In this document: piece by piece, positions 1 to 6,765 of the stretch
Layout of the letters: each line of letters starts with the position of its first letter
How positions within the stretch are numbered: position 1 is the first letter of the stretch
NCBI GenBank assembly: GCA_027490305.1
Contig: JAIXYI010000065.1
Coordinates: 1-47,335, forward strand
From: Flavobacteriaceae bacterium
Lineage (GTDB): Bacteria > Bacteroidota > Bacteroidia > Flavobacteriales > Flavobacteriaceae
DNA length: 47,335 bases
Reading direction: 5' to 3'
The notes under the pieces: model-generated
What the model saw: only the letters and a program-made list of their open reading frames with translations
Database searches by the model: none
What the model was told of the DNA's origin: nothing
Position numbers and translations under genes: made by a program

Positions 1-171
1 GAGCAAATAAAGTCGAGGAACGATACCATCAGGTTAGTTCGCTATTCCCAATATCGGAAAGACCATCCCGACTTTCTTGCTGAGATGCGAAAGCAACCCG
101 ACAGCTTGATACTGAGTATGGGATTCAGCGGGGGCAAAGAGGAGGTTTTTGCAGAAAAAATCAATTGGTAG
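1..171 (+). CDS. 3' end of an unknown protein (cut by window edge)
   Basis: The first base starts an open frame of 56 codons ending in TAG at 169-171; the start lies outside the window. The visible tail is hydrophilic, rich in charged residues, and ends in EKINW. I do not recognise the family. It is the only rightward gene in the left accessory patch; the next gene points the other way. The frame is the only open one here and its composition looks protein-like, but with 56 residues the call rests mainly on the open frame. Confidence 0.5.
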   Translation, partial: EQIKSRNDTIRLVRYSQYRKDHPDFLAEMRKQPDSLILSMGFSGGKEEVFAEKINW

Positions 172-259
172 GCACTATTTACCCACTGCCAAGGGCATTC
201 GCGGAGCTTACTGCTTCGTTAGCTGATGTAGCGGAGCGGGGTAGGGCGTTATTGGCCGT

Positions 260-649
260 TCATTCCCACATCTCAAGTGCAAACGTCACGTTGTCGTTGT
301 TTAAGTCTTTTAATTTTTCCAAAGCACTTTCAGAAGCGTCCGACCTGATGGTCTTCAGAGCGTGAACACATTTTCTTAATGTGGCCTCTAATTCGTCATC
401 ATACCATCGAAACCGCTCTCTATCTAAAGCAATGTTCACTATAGGTTCAACAAATCGCTCATCACGTAAATTCTGCAGGTATATTGTATTCACCAAGTCT
501 TCGTGTTGGCTATGCCAGTTTCCAATCAGTGCTTTTTCAATATATTCAAAGCTGTTGTCGTCAAACTTATCCTGATTTGAAAAACTAAGACACTTTATGA
601 GTTCTTGCTCATTCTCGGTTTCTACAGCCCGTTTCAGTTTATCTTTCAT
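260..649 (-). CDS. Unknown small helical protein
   Basis: This 129-residue protein starts at the ATG at 649 (MKDKLKRAVE). An upstream ATG at 688 would add 13 residues, but that extension runs into the conserved intergenic block TAACGTTTC, so I prefer the inner start. The protein is acidic and predicted almost wholly alpha-helical, with Leu/Ala/Glu spacing like paired HEAT-type helices (EYIEKALIGN, SALEKLKDLN). It has no signal peptide or membrane segment. Small HEAT-like proteins in cassette-type islands are often immunity or accessory proteins, but nothing here proves that. It sits alone between a repeat block on its 5' side and the sequence TAACGCCC just after its stop. Function unknown. 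Confidence 0.6.
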   Translation of the reverse strand: MKDKLKRAVETENEQELIKCLSFSNQDKFDDNSFEYIEKALIGNWHSQHEDLVNTIYLQNLRDERFVEPIVNIALDRERFRWYDDELEATLRKCVHALKTIRSDASESALEKLKDLNNDNVTFALEMWE

Positions 650-673
650 TGTAGATCGGGTTCGTAAAAATGG

Positions 674-905
674 TAAATAACGTTTCACGGCACCATGGTA
701 TTATAGTATTGAAGTCAAGCCGTCGGGTCGCGTGCGCGGGCGTCACGCTCCTGCCCACTACCACGGAAAACCCGCACCCAGGATCAGACGTTTTCCTTCT
801 ACCTTTCCTGGATGAGTCGAAAATACAAATTTGGGGAGAAAACGGGCGCTACTTTGTGCGTTTTTCAATTGATGGCACGAGCGAGACGCTCGCGCCAGCG
901 GGGGA
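674..905. repeat. Intergenic repeat block 1 with REP-like hairpin
   Basis: This block shares most of its layout with the one at 2026-2240. It starts with TAACGTTT, followed by a GC-rich decayed palindrome (734-757). An almost identical core follows at 811-845 (GATGAGTCGAAAATACAAAT and the bases after it). It ends with a GC-rich hairpin at 874-896 (GGCACGAGCG, AGA, CGCTCGCGCC). The hairpin arms match except for one wobble position. The block fills the gap between the two leftward genes at 260-649 and 914-1363. On the minus strand the core reads TTTGTATTTTCG, near the TAnnTTTG promoter element, so it may also supply a promoter to the gene on its left. Confidence 0.7.
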
Positions 906-913
906 AATAAAAT

Positions 914-1363
914 CTAACATTGTCCACGAGTTGGAACACCACCTAACCAATTGTTTGAGTTGGCAACTAATGCACATTTTACTGCCGCTGCCTTTTCGTC
1001 ATCAGCAAATATTGTCTCACAACTATGTGGAGGCGTATCAATCCTTGAACATCTAAAACTCATTCCACTATCGCCTTGACCGTCTGCATTCCAGTAAGTT
1101 TCACCAAAAATAACTTTTGTGTTTCTTTCTCTTCCTTCAAATTTGAGATTTAGTGTTCGTTCAAGCTTTCTAATTTCTATGTTGAATATCAAAAAACGAA
1201 GTCCAAATCTACCTTCACGATCTTTTGTTAATCTTTTATTAATAATAATATCAATTTTTGCTTTTTCGAGGACAAATGTAACAGCATTTATTTCTTCACT
1301 GCTAAATGAATATGCGTCCAACGATAGGTCGCCATTAAAGGTAATTTGTGGAATGAGAAGCAT
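914..1363 (-). CDS. Unknown protein, second gene of a two-gene unit
   Basis: A 149-residue hypothetical protein starting at ATG 1363. Its N-terminal half alternates short beta-like stretches with charged residues, and the C-terminal third is rich in Cys, Gly and Ser. There is no signal peptide or clear membrane segment. It begins 12 bases after the stop of the membrane protein at 1376-1981, so the two are probably co-transcribed and may work together. Base composition is clearly AT-richer than the core genes to the right, which suggests transfer. Its stop abuts repeat block 1. I do not recognise the family. Confidence 0.55.
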   Translation of the reverse strand: MLLIPQITFNGDLSLDAYSFSSEEINAVTFVLEKAKIDIIINKRLTKDREGRFGLRFLIFNIEIRKLERTLNLKFEGRERNTKVIFGETYWNADGQGDSGMSFRCSRIDTPPHSCETIFADDEKAAAVKCALVANSNNWLGGVPTRGQC

Positions 1364-1375
1364 AATTATTTTCTA

Positions 1376-1981
1376 TTAGTTGTTGAATACGGTAAGTGTC
1401 CGATTGATTAATAAAGTTAAAATAATACCGGAACCTGCAAAATACAATACACCAGCAGACCAATAAGAAAAACACTCCTTATCGTTTTCTGCATTATATT
1501 TTTTCTCTAAATGTGATTGAACGCTACTTGGATAGACCACATTTAACTTTTCGTCAAGAGCAATTTTGTGCTTAGTTTTCTCACTCTCATCAAGCGTCTG
1601 GCTTGCCTTTGTATAAAGGTCAAAAATTTCATTGTATGAAGTTGCTTGTGTATTTTTGTCCAAATGGGCTAAAACTATGTAAAACTTCAAGTCAGGTGCT
1701 TTGTTTTTAAACTGTTCTAAGTTTTTGTCTATATAGTCCTGAAGGTTTAAATATTCTTTAATAATTGCTGGACAGCGATATTGGTAAATGGCAATAGCAA
1801 TTGCATAAATTATACTTGCGAGATATAAACTCTTAACAGTTGTCGGAACAGTTAAAGTATATGCAAATTTTTCATTTAGCATTTCCATTATGTCTGCCAT
1901 CAATGGAACAATGATTAATACAACATAAGAGATGTTGAAGTATTTAATTTGTCCGAAATTTTTTATCGTTCTCCAGTTCAT
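1376..1981 (-). CDS. Unknown membrane protein with three predicted membrane segments
   Basis: 201 residues. Two hydrophobic segments lie near the N terminus (about residues 18-35 and 50-68) and one near the C terminus (about 172-192). Between them is a soluble, Lys/Glu-rich region of about 100 residues containing helical stretches such as NLQDYIDKNLEQF. This resembles small membrane effectors found in defence cassettes, where a cytosolic helical part hangs from membrane helices, but I cannot assign it to a named family. It is the first gene of a pair with 914-1363, AT-rich, and preceded by repeat block 2, whose core could drive leftward transcription. Confidence 0.6.
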   Translation of the reverse strand: MNWRTIKNFGQIKYFNISYVVLIIVPLMADIMEMLNEKFAYTLTVPTTVKSLYLASIIYAIAIAIYQYRCPAIIKEYLNLQDYIDKNLEQFKNKAPDLKFYIVLAHLDKNTQATSYNEIFDLYTKASQTLDESEKTKHKIALDEKLNVVYPSSVQSHLEKKYNAENDKECFSYWSAGVLYFAGSGIILTLLINRTLTVFNN

Positions 1982-2025
1982 TTTTTTGTCTTGTGTTTTT
2001 TTCGAGTCGGTCGTTATAGGGTTGT

Positions 2026-2240
2026 AGTAACGTTTTGTCCACGCCGGCGCGAGCGTCTTGCTCGTGCCAAATACGACGAAAAACCCGTATCCAAGGTAAC
2101 AACTTTACTTCTACCTTTCTGCGATGAGTCGAAAATACAAATTTGGGGAGAAAACGGGTAGTTACGTAGTAGATTTCGCTAAGGTATCTGAGATTGATTT
2201 GTTAGTGAGAGGCACGAGCGAGACGCGCGCCAGCGGGGAG
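2026..2240. repeat. Intergenic repeat block 2 with paired REP-like hairpins
   Basis: It begins with AGTAACGTTTTG. A GC-rich palindrome follows at 2045-2067 (GGCGCGAGCG, TCT, TGCTCGTGCC), then the core at 2121-2158, which matches 811-845 almost base for base. A second, slightly shortened palindrome lies at 2211-2231 (GGCACGAGCG, AGA, CGCGCGCC). The two palindromes are also inverted copies of each other, so the whole 187-bp stretch can fold back. It separates the HNH gene from the two-gene unit to its left. Confidence 0.72.
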
Positions 2241-2251
2241 ACAAATAGCTA

Positions 2252-3094
2252 TCAATGATTATAATATTTTGAAAGCAGTTTAGTTAAAGTTTCTCGAATC
2301 AAATCTGCTCCATCTCCATAATGCGCTTCGCGATGATGATTGGGGCAAATTGCCGCTACGTTGTAGATTGTGTCTGGTCCATTTTGACTTAATGGAATAA
2401 TATGATGCGTTTCTAGGAATAAAGCGCCAGATGACGTTTTAAACCCATCGGTACCACAGAATTCGCACTTCCCATTCGCACGTTGTAAAACAATTCTTCG
2501 AACCTCTGGATTTCTGTAAAAGACATCTGAAGTTGAGCTATACTTTTCAGGCGGATGGTCTGTTTCAAAATTTATATCAAATTGGTCTACCAATCTCGGC
2601 CGGTGAATACCTCTCGTAAGAATGAATTCCCCTGAAGTGTCATTGTAAAATGTTACTGACCAAGGCATTGAATCCAAAAGCCGTAAACTAACTTTAGATG
2701 CTTTCTCTGTTTTTAGATTGCCGTCTCGTCGATAACCCTCATTTATTATAACCCTTACGCTTTGACCCTGTTGGTATGCTATTCGTACCAACTTATCGAA
2801 TTTATCAGCTCGGTTCTTCCAAATACCTTTTGTTGAACTGTTCTTACTAGTTTCGCGAAGATTACTTCTTAGCAACACGACGCCAGATTCTTCAGTAAGT
2901 GAACGATGCCAAATATTAAGAACAATTACCTCACTATTGGAAAAAGCCCAAGCATAGCAGTATTTGGGATTACTCCTTGCTCTTTTTTCACCGCCTTTAG
3001 AATTTGCCCAATCACTTACGTCAATTCCCGCTTCGTTAACTAGATCCATAACGAAGAGTTTTTGTCGCGGCTTGATCGATTCGATTAAATCCAT
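2252..3094 (-). CDS. HNH endonuclease
   Basis: 280 residues from ATG 3094. The C-terminal part (about residues 205-265) is a classic zinc-bound HNH nuclease: CEFCG supplies the first Cys pair, ETHHIIPLS the catalytic His-His strand, and CPNHHREAHYG the second Cys and metal-binding His residues. This is the arrangement seen in McrA-type nucleases. The N-terminal about 190 residues are not recognised and may read DNA sequence or modification. No methyltransferase or McrB/McrC partner is visible next to it, so a type IV (modification-dependent) role or a solitary nuclease is more likely than a classical restriction pair. It lies in the AT-rich patch between repeat blocks 2 and 3, consistent with an acquired gene. 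The nuclease call is firm; its biological role is inferred. Confidence 0.85.
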   Translation of the reverse strand: MDLIESIKPRQKLFVMDLVNEAGIDVSDWANSKGGEKRARSNPKYCYAWAFSNSEVIVLNIWHRSLTEESGVVLLRSNLRETSKNSSTKGIWKNRADKFDKLVRIAYQQGQSVRVIINEGYRRDGNLKTEKASKVSLRLLDSMPWSVTFYNDTSGEFILTRGIHRPRLVDQFDINFETDHPPEKYSSTSDVFYRNPEVRRIVLQRANGKCEFCGTDGFKTSSGALFLETHHIIPLSQNGPDTIYNVAAICPNHHREAHYGDGADLIRETLTKLLSKYYNH

Positions 3095-3127
3095 AGCGCC
3101 ATTTTAGATGATTTAATGTAATTAACC

Positions 3128-3290
3128 TTAACGTTTCGCGGCTAAATCGAAGTTCGTTGGGTTTTGAAACTGAGTATTCTCCGTTAGGAGTCACAGTAAT
3201 AAAAAGTAGCCACCCTCAACTTAGCCGCTCCACCTCTAACCTTCCGCAACAAGTCGAAAGTACAAATTAATTCGGAAAATACAACTGACT
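3128..3290. repeat. Degenerate intergenic repeat block 3
   Basis: It begins with TTAACGTTTCGCGG, the same opening motif found at 674 and 2026 upstream of the other leftward genes. At 3236-3280 it contains a weaker copy of the shared core (CAAGTCGAAAGTACAAAT). A CCGTTAGG motif at 3181-3188 could mark the other boundary of a TAACG...CGTTA element. It lies 34 bases upstream of the HNH start. The match to blocks 1 and 2 is partial, and the GC-rich hairpins are missing. Confidence 0.45.
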
Positions 3291-3532
3291 CCCTGCCATT
3301 TTCCACTAAATGCAAAACTGCGTTTTCCACAACGGAGGATAAATCGATCGGCAGTGCCAGGGAAAGAACCAAGAGAAAACCGCTCGCATCCCGAAAACGG
3401 CGGCGCGACCTCTACAACCGCCTCGGCAACTACCTCGACCAGTTTCTTGACTGTGGAAAGCGGGTCTTCAAAGGCTCACCAACAGAAGATGAGTTTATGA
3501 CGGTAAAGATTGTAGGGAGGATGCATCGGTAG
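3203..3532 (+). pseudogene. Possible 3' remnant of a gene, no start codon
   Basis: A rightward frame stays open for 109 codons and ends in TAG at 3530-3532. It has no in-frame ATG before its last 13 residues, and its left part overlaps repeat block 3. The last about 60 residues look protein-like: a very basic stretch (KRKPLASRKRRR), then DLYNRLGNYLDQFLDC and VFKGSPTEDEF. It may be the decayed end of a gene displaced by the cassette-like insertions, or chance. The following gap to 3675 holds only AT-rich word repeats (TTAGCGAATGA type) and nothing else that I can identify. Confidence 0.2.
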
Positions 3533-3675
3533 TTGATTAGCGAATGAGAGAATTAGCGAATGAAGGAAATGAGAAACTGAGAAATTGAGAAACTGGTGAA
3601 TGGAAGGATGCAGAAGCTCAGGGACTCATGGACTCCGGACCTCCAGAACGCCACACCGACCGAAACGCAGTTCCA

Positions 3676-3711
3676 CAAAAAAAGGGTTGACAACCAAATG
3701 CCAACCCTTTT
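3676..3711 (-). terminator. Rho-independent terminator of the DUF2892 gene
   Basis: The arms AAAAGGGTTG (3680-3689) and CAACCCTTTT (3702-3711) are perfect inverted repeats with a 12-base loop. On the minus strand the stem is followed by a run of T from the A-tract at 3677-3683. It lies 18 bases beyond the stop of the gene at 3730-3948 and closes the leftward cluster. Confidence 0.85.
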
Positions 3712-3729
3712 CTCTCTTGCTTTTGCTCG

Positions 3730-3948
3730 TCAGTAGACGACCTTCTTACCACGGGTGGTCCGGACACCGAGAAAGCGGTATAGCGGACAAAAACCCACCG
3801 CAGCTGACACTAACAGAATGACGCCTACAACGACTCCGATGGTACTGACGATCCCGTCGTCAAACCAATCGAATACTCCTGCCAATAGGAGCACTAATCC
3901 AAGTACTACCCTAATGACGCGGTCAATGCGGCCTACATTTGCTTTCAT
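3730..3948 (-). CDS. DUF2892 (YgaP-like) small inner-membrane protein
   Basis: 72 residues. The N-terminal motif KANVGRIDRVIRVVLG, two hydrophobic helices (about residues 11-28 and 33-52) and the C-terminal GFCPLYRFLGV are the hallmarks of DUF2892, the membrane part of YgaP-type proteins, which pair with rhodanese sulfurtransferases. A rhodanese gene lies immediately upstream, so the two genes probably give as separate chains what YgaP has in one. The conserved Cys in GFCP may handle sulfur or a metal; this is inferred. It has a good promoter of its own at 3983-4015. Confidence 0.88.
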   Translation of the reverse strand: MKANVGRIDRVIRVVLGLVLLLAGVFDWFDDGIVSTIGVVVGVILLVSAAVGFCPLYRFLGVRTTRGKKVVY

Positions 3949-3982
3949 TGTTTTGGGTTTATGATTGTTATTGCGAGCAGGG

Positions 3983-4015
3983 CAAATTTAAGACTCTTCA
4001 AAACATTAATACAAA
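3983..4015 (-). promoter_or_regulatory. Bacteroidota-type promoter for the DUF2892 gene
   Basis: On the minus strand, TAAATTTG (plus 3983-3990) fits the -7 element TAnnTTTG. TTTG (plus 4012-4015) fits the -33 element, with 21 bases between them. The predicted transcript start is about 30 bases upstream of the ATG at 3948. Confidence 0.6.
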
Positions 4016-4042
4016 ACAAACGTCAAATTATCGTAATTTTTC

Positions 4043-4354
4043 TTAAGGTTTAACAACCTCTCCACCCCATTGCGAGAAACCGCCTACGAGGTTGTACGTG
4101 GTTGTGAATCCGAGTTGCCCCATAATGGCACAGGCCTGTGCGCTGCGCCCTCCGGCTTTGCAATAGACATAATACGGCCGGTCTTTGTCGAGTTGGTCGA
4201 CTTCATACACAAAACCCTGTCCTTTGTAGATGTCGATGTGAAGCGCGCCGGGGATGTAGCCGTCGTTCCATTCATCTTCCGTGCGTACGTCTAAAATGAC
4301 CGGGTTACTATCGGTCGCGAGCCGTTCGGCCCATTCCTGTTGGGAAAGATCCAT
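4043..4354 (-). CDS. Single-domain rhodanese-like sulfurtransferase
   Basis: 103 residues, the length of a lone rhodanese domain. The entry motif LDVRTEDEWNDGYIPGALHI and the active-site loop CKAGGRS, with the persulfide-forming Cys65, are intact, and the C-terminal GGFSQWGGEV completes the fold. It has no signal peptide, so it acts in the cytosol and probably moves sulfane sulfur to or from small thiols. It lies 28 bases downstream of a redoxin gene and 94 bases upstream of the DUF2892 gene, within a cluster of thiol and sulfur functions. Substrate unknown. Confidence 0.9.
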   Translation of the reverse strand: MDLSQQEWAERLATDSNPVILDVRTEDEWNDGYIPGALHIDIYKGQGFVYEVDQLDKDRPYYVYCKAGGRSAQACAIMGQLGFTTTYNLVGGFSQWGGEVVKP

Positions 4355-4382
4355 GTTGTTTTTTTGGCAAAGGAACGATTTC

Positions 4383-4985
4383 TTACGCTTTTATCGAACA
4401 CCCGATGGCTTTCGTTTGCTTCACTTCGATGTCGCGTCCGGAAAGCAAGGCGTTTACGGCGTTTTCCACGTAGCGTACTTTCACGGCAGAGGCATCCTCG
4501 TAGTTATCGTCAATGGCCCCGATGTAGCGTACGATGTTTCCTTTGGCCGTTTTTTCCAACACATACACATGCGGTGTTTTGGTGGCGCCGTATTGTGGGT
4601 AGATGGCCTGCCCTTCGTCAAACAGATAGGGAAAGGTGAAGCCCTTCTCTTTCGCCCGCACCTGCATCAGTTCGAAACTGTCTTCTTTCTGCTTGGCTGG
4701 GTTGTTGGGGTTGATGGCGATTACGGGATATCCTTTCGCACGGAACATCTTATCGAGCGCGATGATACGGTCTTCGTAGGCAACGGCATACGGACAGTGG
4801 TTACAGGTAAAGACGACAATGAAGCCTTTGGCCTCTTTGAAGTCGGCAAGTGCTACTTTCTTTCCGTCGATGTTTTTGAGTTGGAAATCGGTGGCGACAT
4901 CGCCTACTCCGTACCCCGGACCACTTCCTGTAAAGGCAAACGACAAGGCCATAAAGGCCATCAGCATGGTGAATTTGATTTTCAT
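4383..4985 (-). CDS. Exported thioredoxin-fold redoxin with CNHCPY motif
   Basis: 200 residues. The N-terminal about 20 residues form a hydrophobic signal sequence, so the mature protein is in the periplasm or membrane-anchored. The rest is a thioredoxin/AhpC-TSA fold with the CxxC site CNHCPY (Cys61 and Cys64) and the cis-proline region GATKTPHVYV. This belongs to the thioredoxin family proteins with CNHCPY sites, common in Bacteroidota but of undefined substrate. It starts 6 bases after the stop of the TlpA-like gene, so both are one transcript and probably form a redox relay in the envelope. Confidence 0.85.
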   Translation of the reverse strand: MKIKFTMLMAFMALSFAFTGSGPGYGVGDVATDFQLKNIDGKKVALADFKEAKGFIVVFTCNHCPYAVAYEDRIIALDKMFRAKGYPVIAINPNNPAKQKEDSFELMQVRAKEKGFTFPYLFDEGQAIYPQYGATKTPHVYVLEKTAKGNIVRYIGAIDDNYEDASAVKVRYVENAVNALLSGRDIEVKQTKAIGCSIKA

Positions 4986-4991
4986 AGTATA

Positions 4992-5501
4992 TTAATTTAG
5001 GATGGATATAAGTTCTTTTTCAAGCGATTCGTAGGTGAAGCTTTGCTCGCGAAACACGCGGTGGCGGGCGTTGTAGAGCACGGTGGCTGGTAGCGCGCCG
5101 CTCCACGAAGGATCGACTTTCCCGATCCATTCACCCGAATCCGTATTGCGGAGGTAAACGACCCGTGACCGGATGTCTTTTTTGATGAGGAAGGGAATCA
5201 AACGCGACTCGACCTGCTTGGCCATATCGAGACTCACCAGGATAACCTCGACCTTTTGATCGCGGTAGGCCTGTTGTAACTTTTCGAAATACGGGAGTTC
5301 CTGCACACAGGGCGTACACCAGGTAGCCCAGAAGTTGACGACGTAGGTTTTGTCATCCTTCATTTGGAGGAGCTTTTCAAAACCCGCAAAATCGTAGGCT
5401 TCAATGGTGCGTCCCTCCGCCGTATACGAGGACGGTTGCGGCGTCTGGGCAACCGATACCCATCCCCAAGAAAGCAAGACCATCGTAAGCAAGTACTTCA
5501 T
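4992..5501 (-). CDS. TlpA-like thiol-disulfide oxidoreductase
   Basis: 169 residues with a cleavable signal peptide (about residues 1-19, ending SVAQ) and a TlpA/ResA-type thioredoxin domain. FWATWCTPCVQELPYF carries the active Cys62 and Cys65, and the cis-proline loop is GALPATVLY. Such proteins reduce disulfides in the periplasm, often during cytochrome c or oxidase maturation. Here the immediate partners are a second redoxin and a rhodanese. It is the first gene of the leftward cluster and faces marR across a 132-bp intergenic region containing two palindromes. Confidence 0.88.
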   Translation of the reverse strand: MKYLLTMVLLSWGWVSVAQTPQPSSYTAEGRTIEAYDFAGFEKLLQMKDDKTYVVNFWATWCTPCVQELPYFEKLQQAYRDQKVEVILVSLDMAKQVESRLIPFLIKKDIRSRVVYLRNTDSGEWIGKVDPSWSGALPATVLYNARHRVFREQSFTYESLEKELISILN

Positions 5502-5576
5502 TTTCCGTTCTTTGCCACGAAGTTATCCCCTTTCCAAAAAGGCATTCCTGCCAATTAACATATTTTTAATACATCA

Positions 5577-5620
5577 TTTGTATATACAATTATTATATCT
5601 ACTACATTTGTACCTACAAA
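5577..5620 (+). promoter_or_regulatory. marR promoter with two overlapping palindromic operators
   Basis: TTTG at 5577-5580 and TACATTTG at 5603-5610 fit the -33 and -7 elements of a Bacteroidota promoter, with a 22-base spacer. Each element overlaps a perfect palindrome: TTGTATATACAA at 5578-5589 and TTTGTA-CC-TACAAA at 5607-5620. Their centres are 30 bp apart, about three helical turns. This is the arrangement expected if the MarR protein binds here as dimers and represses its own promoter. Because the site lies between divergent genes, it may also control the TlpA-like operon. Confidence 0.75.
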
Positions 5621-5633
5621 TTTTCTATTTGTT

Positions 5634-6113
5634 GTGAAAATCGAAGACATCGTGAAATCCTCATCCCCCCTGGCACTTGAAAAGCGCACCATATTGAATG
5701 TGATGTTCACCCAGAACATCATAGGTGAGCGGCTGTTAGAGGTGATGAAGGAACACGACTTGTCACTGGAGCAATTCAACGTCTTACGGATCCTTCGCGG
5801 ACAAAAAGGGTGTCCGGTCAACATGACCCTCATCCAGGAACGCATGATCGCCCGCACCAGCAACACGACGCGCCTAGTTGACAAACTGGAAGCCAAGAGC
5901 CTGGTGACGCGGAATATCTGCCCCGATAACCGTCGGAAGATGGAGGTGCTCATCACACCTAAAGGCCTACAATTGCTAGCCGCCGTTGATCCGAAGGTGC
6001 AGGAAGTCGAATCAATGTTCACCACCCAGCTGTCGCCTGAGGAACTCGAACACCTGAACGACCTTCTCGAGAAATTACGCGGCGATGTGTGTCCGTCTAA
6101 AAAGAGTAACTGA
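5634..6113 (+). CDS. MarR-family transcriptional regulator
   Basis: 159 residues from a GTG start at 5634; no ATG is available before residue 24. The central winged helix-turn-helix covers about residues 45-110: LSLEQFNVLRILRG, then TLIQERMIARTSNTTRLVDKLE as recognition region, then the wing around NRRKMEVLITPKG. N- and C-terminal helices form the dimer interface. Cysteines at 60, 96 and 153 could make it redox sensitive, but this is only a possibility. It lies 34 bases upstream of yceI, a common pairing in Flavobacteria, and has two palindromes over its own promoter. Confidence 0.92.
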   Translation: MKIEDIVKSSSPLALEKRTILNVMFTQNIIGERLLEVMKEHDLSLEQFNVLRILRGQKGCPVNMTLIQERMIARTSNTTRLVDKLEAKSLVTRNICPDNRRKMEVLITPKGLQLLAAVDPKVQEVESMFTTQLSPEELEHLNDLLEKLRGDVCPSKKSN

Positions 6114-6147
6114 CAATAATCCATTATAAATTTAATCCAATTCCATC

Positions 6148-6711
6148 ATGAAAAACCTTAAAACCCTTGCCCTGGCTGTGATCGTAACCCTTGCGGCGTC
6201 TGTTCAGGCACAAACCAAAAAAATCGACGCTGCGAAATCTTCCATCAACTGGGTAGGTAAAAAAGTAACCGGCGAGCACAGCGGCAACGTGAAATTCAAA
6301 GACGGTTCCCTGACACTTAAAGGAAAAGCTATCACGGGCGGTGTTTTCACTGTTGATATGACCTCGATCAACGTGACCGACCTGAAAGCGGGCGAAGGCA
6401 AAGAGAAACTCGAAGGCCACCTGAAGGCAGACGACTTCTTCGGTACGGAGAAATTCCCAACTGCAACATTGAAATTCACAAGCGTGAAAGCAAAATCAGC
6501 CGGTGTGTACTCCGTAACGGCAGACCTTACGCTTAAAGGTGTCACCGCGCCGGTATCATTTGAACTGAAAACGACTGGCAACAAAGCAACAGCCAACTTC
6601 AACGTAGACCGTACAAAGTACGACATCCGTTACGGTTCAGCGAGCTTCTTCAACGTTGGCGACAAAGCCATCAACGACGAGTTCGAAGTTGCGGTAACAC
6701 TGGTGTGGTAA
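6148..6711 (+). CDS. YceI-family periplasmic lipid-binding protein
   Basis: 187 residues. A signal peptide (residues 1-22, cut after VQAQ) is followed by the YceI lipocalin-like beta barrel: SSINWVGKKVTGEHSG at the start, the LKADDFFGTEKFPTATLKF block in the middle, and VTAPVSFEL near the end. Members bind polyisoprenoid or other amphiphilic lipids and are often stress-induced. In this genome it follows a MarR regulator and ends in a clear terminator, so marR-yceI is probably a two-gene operon. Confidence 0.92.
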   Translation: MKNLKTLALAVIVTLAASVQAQTKKIDAAKSSINWVGKKVTGEHSGNVKFKDGSLTLKGKAITGGVFTVDMTSINVTDLKAGEGKEKLEGHLKADDFFGTEKFPTATLKFTSVKAKSAGVYSVTADLTLKGVTAPVSFELKTTGNKATANFNVDRTKYDIRYGSASFFNVGDKAINDEFEVAVTLVW

Positions 6712-6733
6712 TCACTATATGACTTCTTAGAGA

Positions 6734-6759
6734 AAGGCTGCCGAAAGGTGGCCTTTTTT
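6734..6759 (+). terminator. Rho-independent terminator after yceI
   Basis: The arms AAGGC-T-GCC and GGT-G-GCCTT enclose a GAAA tetraloop and are followed by TTTTTG. It lies 22 bases after the yceI stop. Confidence 0.88.
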
Positions 6760-6765
6760 GTTTGG

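Noticed and set aside
4281..5000. Rightward 239-codon frame
   Set aside because: It is antisense to the redoxin with its intact CNHCPY site and shows no family features.
5555..6124. Leftward 189-codon frame opposite marR
   Set aside because: Serine/arginine-rich, and it runs through the marR operators; the rightward MarR frame has clear domain motifs.
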